A stretch of DNA of 7,476 bases, from NCBI GenBank assembly GCA_003864535.1, contig BHEQ01000097.1, positions 1 to 7,476 of the forward strand. Reading direction: 5' to 3'. Position numbers and translations under genes: made by a program. The stretch is from Gammaproteobacteria bacterium. Lineage in GTDB: Bacteria; Pseudomonadota; Gammaproteobacteria; Cardiobacteriales; Wohlfahrtiimonadaceae. Positions 6,087-7,476 of this stretch are shown here, in pieces; the first letter of the stretch is position 1; every line of letters begins with the position of its first letter. The notes under the pieces were generated by a model that was not told the origin of the DNA, ran no database searches, and was given only the letters and a program-made list of their open reading frames with translations.

Positions 6087-6171
6087 GGTGGAGTACCCAA
6101 GCGGTCAACGGGAGCAGACTGTAAATCTGCCGGCTCAGCCTTCGAAGGTTCGAATCCTTCCTCCACCACCA
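6087..6171 (+). tRNA. tRNA-Tyr (anticodon GTA)
   Basis: The acceptor arm GGTGGAG pairs with CTCCACC, followed by A73 and an encoded CCA. The anticodon stem GCAGA/TCTGC (6114-6118/6126-6130) encloses the loop CTGTAAA with anticodon GTA at 6121-6123. A long variable arm of about 13 nt gives the class II fold expected of bacterial tRNA-Tyr. The T arm is GAAGG-TTCGAAT-CCTTC. First gene of the operon; it corresponds to tyrU in E. coli. Confidence 0.97.
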
Positions 6172-6193
6172 ATTTTATTTTATAAGCCTATCT

Positions 6194-6267
<74 letters not shown>

Positions 6268-6274
6268 AACACCT

Positions 6275-6350
6275 GCTCATGTAGCTCAGTTGGTAGAGCA
6301 CACCCTTGGTAAGGGTGAGGTCGCCAGTTCGATTCCGGCCATGAGCACCA
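6275..6350 (+). tRNA. tRNA-Thr (anticodon GGT)
   Basis: The acceptor GCTCATG/CATGAGC is followed by A73 and an encoded CCA. The anticodon stem CACCC/GGGTG encloses TTGGTAA, with GGT at 6308-6310. Only 7 nt separate it from tRNA-Gly and 39 nt from tuf, with no terminator, so it is processed from the common tRNA-tuf transcript. It corresponds to thrT in E. coli. Confidence 0.97.
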
Positions 6351-6389
6351 TTAATTTATTCCTTTTCAAGCTTTTATAGAGTGATCAAT

Positions 6390-7476
6390 ATGTCAAAAGA
6401 AAAGTTTTCCCGTAATAAACTACATGTAAATGTAGGCACCATAGGTCATGTTGATCATGGTAAAACAACTTTAACTGCAGCTTTAACTAAAGTTAGCGCA
6501 GAATTATTTGGCGGTGAAGTTCGTGCTTATGATCAAATTGATAAAGCACCAGAAGAAAGAGCTCGTGGGATAACTATCTCAACATCACATGTTGAATATG
6601 AATCAGCAGTTAGGCATTATGCACACGTTGATTGCCCAGGACATGCTGATTATGTTAAAAACATGATTACAGGCGCAGCACAAATGGACGGAGCTATTTT
6701 AGTATGTTCAGCAGCTGATGGTCCTATGCCACAAACACGTGAACACATCTTATTATCTCGTCAAGTAGGCGTTCCTTATATCCTTGTTTATCTAAACAAA
6801 GCCGATATGGTTGATGATGATGAATTAATCGAACTTGTTGAAATGGAAGTTCGTGATCTTTTAAATTCATATGATTTCCCAGGTGATGAGACTCCTATTA
6901 TTGTAGGTTCAGCCCTGAAAGCACTTGAAGGCGATACCTCTGAAATAGGCGTTCCTTCAATCATCAAATTAGTTGCAGCGTTAGATACGTTTATTCCTGA
7001 TCCTGTCCGTGAAATCGACAAAGCATTTTTACTTCCTATTGAAGATGTATTTTCAATCTCAGGTCGCGGTACTGTTGTAACAGGACGGATTGAGTCAGGT
7101 ATTGTTAAAGTTGGTGAAGAAATTGAAATTGTTGGGATTGTCGACACAGTTAAATCAATTTGTACTGGCGTTGAAATGTTCCGTAAATTATTAGACCAAG
7201 GTCAAGCTGGCGATAATGTTGGTGTTTTATTACGTGGTACGAAGCGTGATGATGTCCAACGTGGTCAAGTATTAGCAAAACCAGGTTCAGTTAAGCCACA
7301 TACCAAGTTTGAAGCAGAAATTTATGTTTTAGGTAAGGATGAAGGCGGTCGCCATACTCCATTTTTCAAGGGATATCGTCCTCAGTTTTACTTCCGTACT
7401 ACGGATGTAACTGGTGCGTGCGAATTACCTGAAGGTGTAGAAATGGTAATGCCAGGCGATAATGTTAAGATGGTGA
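6390..7476 (+). CDS. tuf: Elongation factor Tu (EF-Tu), partial (C-terminus beyond right edge)
   Basis: EF-Tu carries aminoacyl-tRNA to the ribosomal A site as a GTP complex. The visible 362 codons (of about 394-397) cover the GTPase domain, domain 2 and most of domain 3. GTPase motifs are intact: GHVDHGKT (19-26), switch I RGITIST (59-65), DCPGH (81-85, with catalytic His85), NKAD (136-139) and GSALKAL (173-179). Domain 2 begins near FLLPIEDVFSI (213-223), and domain 3 includes GGRHTPFFKGYRPQFYFRTTD (from 319). The ATG follows GAG of AGAGTG about 9 nt upstream. Substitutions against my memory of E. coli include Pro to Leu at 11, Pro to Ala at 212 and Cys to Ala in NKxD. The position after Tyr-Gly-Thr tRNAs matches tufB; a second tuf in the str operon is usual in this group but not visible here. 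Confidence 0.98.
   Translation, partial: MSKEKFSRNKLHVNVGTIGHVDHGKTTLTAALTKVSAELFGGEVRAYDQIDKAPEERARGITISTSHVEYESAVRHYAHVDCPGHADYVKNMITGAAQMDGAILVCSAADGPMPQTREHILLSRQVGVPYILVYLNKADMVDDDELIELVEMEVRDLLNSYDFPGDETPIIVGSALKALEGDTSEIGVPSIIKLVAALDTFIPDPVREIDKAFLLPIEDVFSISGRGTVVTGRIESGIVKVGEEIEIVGIVDTVKSICTGVEMFRKLLDQGQAGDNVGVLLRGTKRDDVQRGQVLAKPGSVKPHTKFEAEIYVLGKDEGGRHTPFFKGYRPQFYFRTTDVTGACELPEGVEMVMPGDNVKMV

Noticed and set aside
6788..7147. 119-codon Ser/Thr/Ile-rich open frame on the minus strand
   Set aside because: Antisense to tuf; its composition is what the reverse complement of EF-Tu codons gives.

Overview
The window looks like part of an AT-rich (GC content by eye in the mid-30s percent) gammaproteobacterial chromosome. 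The evidence is the IF1 sequence, the XerC carboxy-terminal signature (HPHLLRHS and VYDSAHPRA), and a tRNA-Tyr/tRNA-Gly/tRNA-Thr/tuf operon like the tyrU-glyT-thrT-tufB locus of Escherichia coli. The EF-Tu segment GDTSEIGVP resembles Legionella-type EF-Tu as I recall it, so a Legionellales-like relative is possible. That placement is inference from memory, not from a search.

Layout, left to right. (1) Positions 1-629, minus strand: the amino-terminal two thirds of an Rpn/PD-(D/E)XK-type nuclease ('transposase') that runs off the left edge. (2) 630-1003: a gene-free, very AT-rich divergent spacer with stacked short repeats and a hairpin just before the next start codon. (3) 1004-3318, plus strand: a two-gene operon with an ATGA overlap, encoding a homocysteine S-methyltransferase family enzyme and an APC-superfamily antiporter of the basic amino acid/polyamine type. 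(4) 3319-3501: an AT-rich spacer with an inverted repeat, a 12-bp tandem duplication and a probable -10 box. (5) 3502-4449, plus strand: a compact FtsY, the signal recognition particle receptor. (6) 4530-5851, minus strand and convergent with ftsY: infA (IF1) followed by xerC (tyrosine recombinase for chromosome dimer resolution). (7) 6044-7476, plus strand: a strong stable-RNA promoter driving tRNA-Tyr(GTA), tRNA-Gly(TCC), tRNA-Thr(GGT) and tuf (EF-Tu, cut by the right edge).

Most of the window is core housekeeping: translation initiation and elongation, membrane protein targeting and chromosome segregation. The accessory parts are the Rpn-like gene and the methyltransferase-antiporter pair. 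The pair recalls E. coli mmuP-mmuM (S-methylmethionine uptake and use), but with a different transporter subfamily. I see no CRISPR array, phage module, insertion sequence with terminal repeats, or clearly new multi-gene system. The items most worth a second look are the methyltransferase-antiporter coupling, the repeat-rich leader in front of it, the hairpin over the alternative xerC start, and two proline substitutions in EF-Tu.
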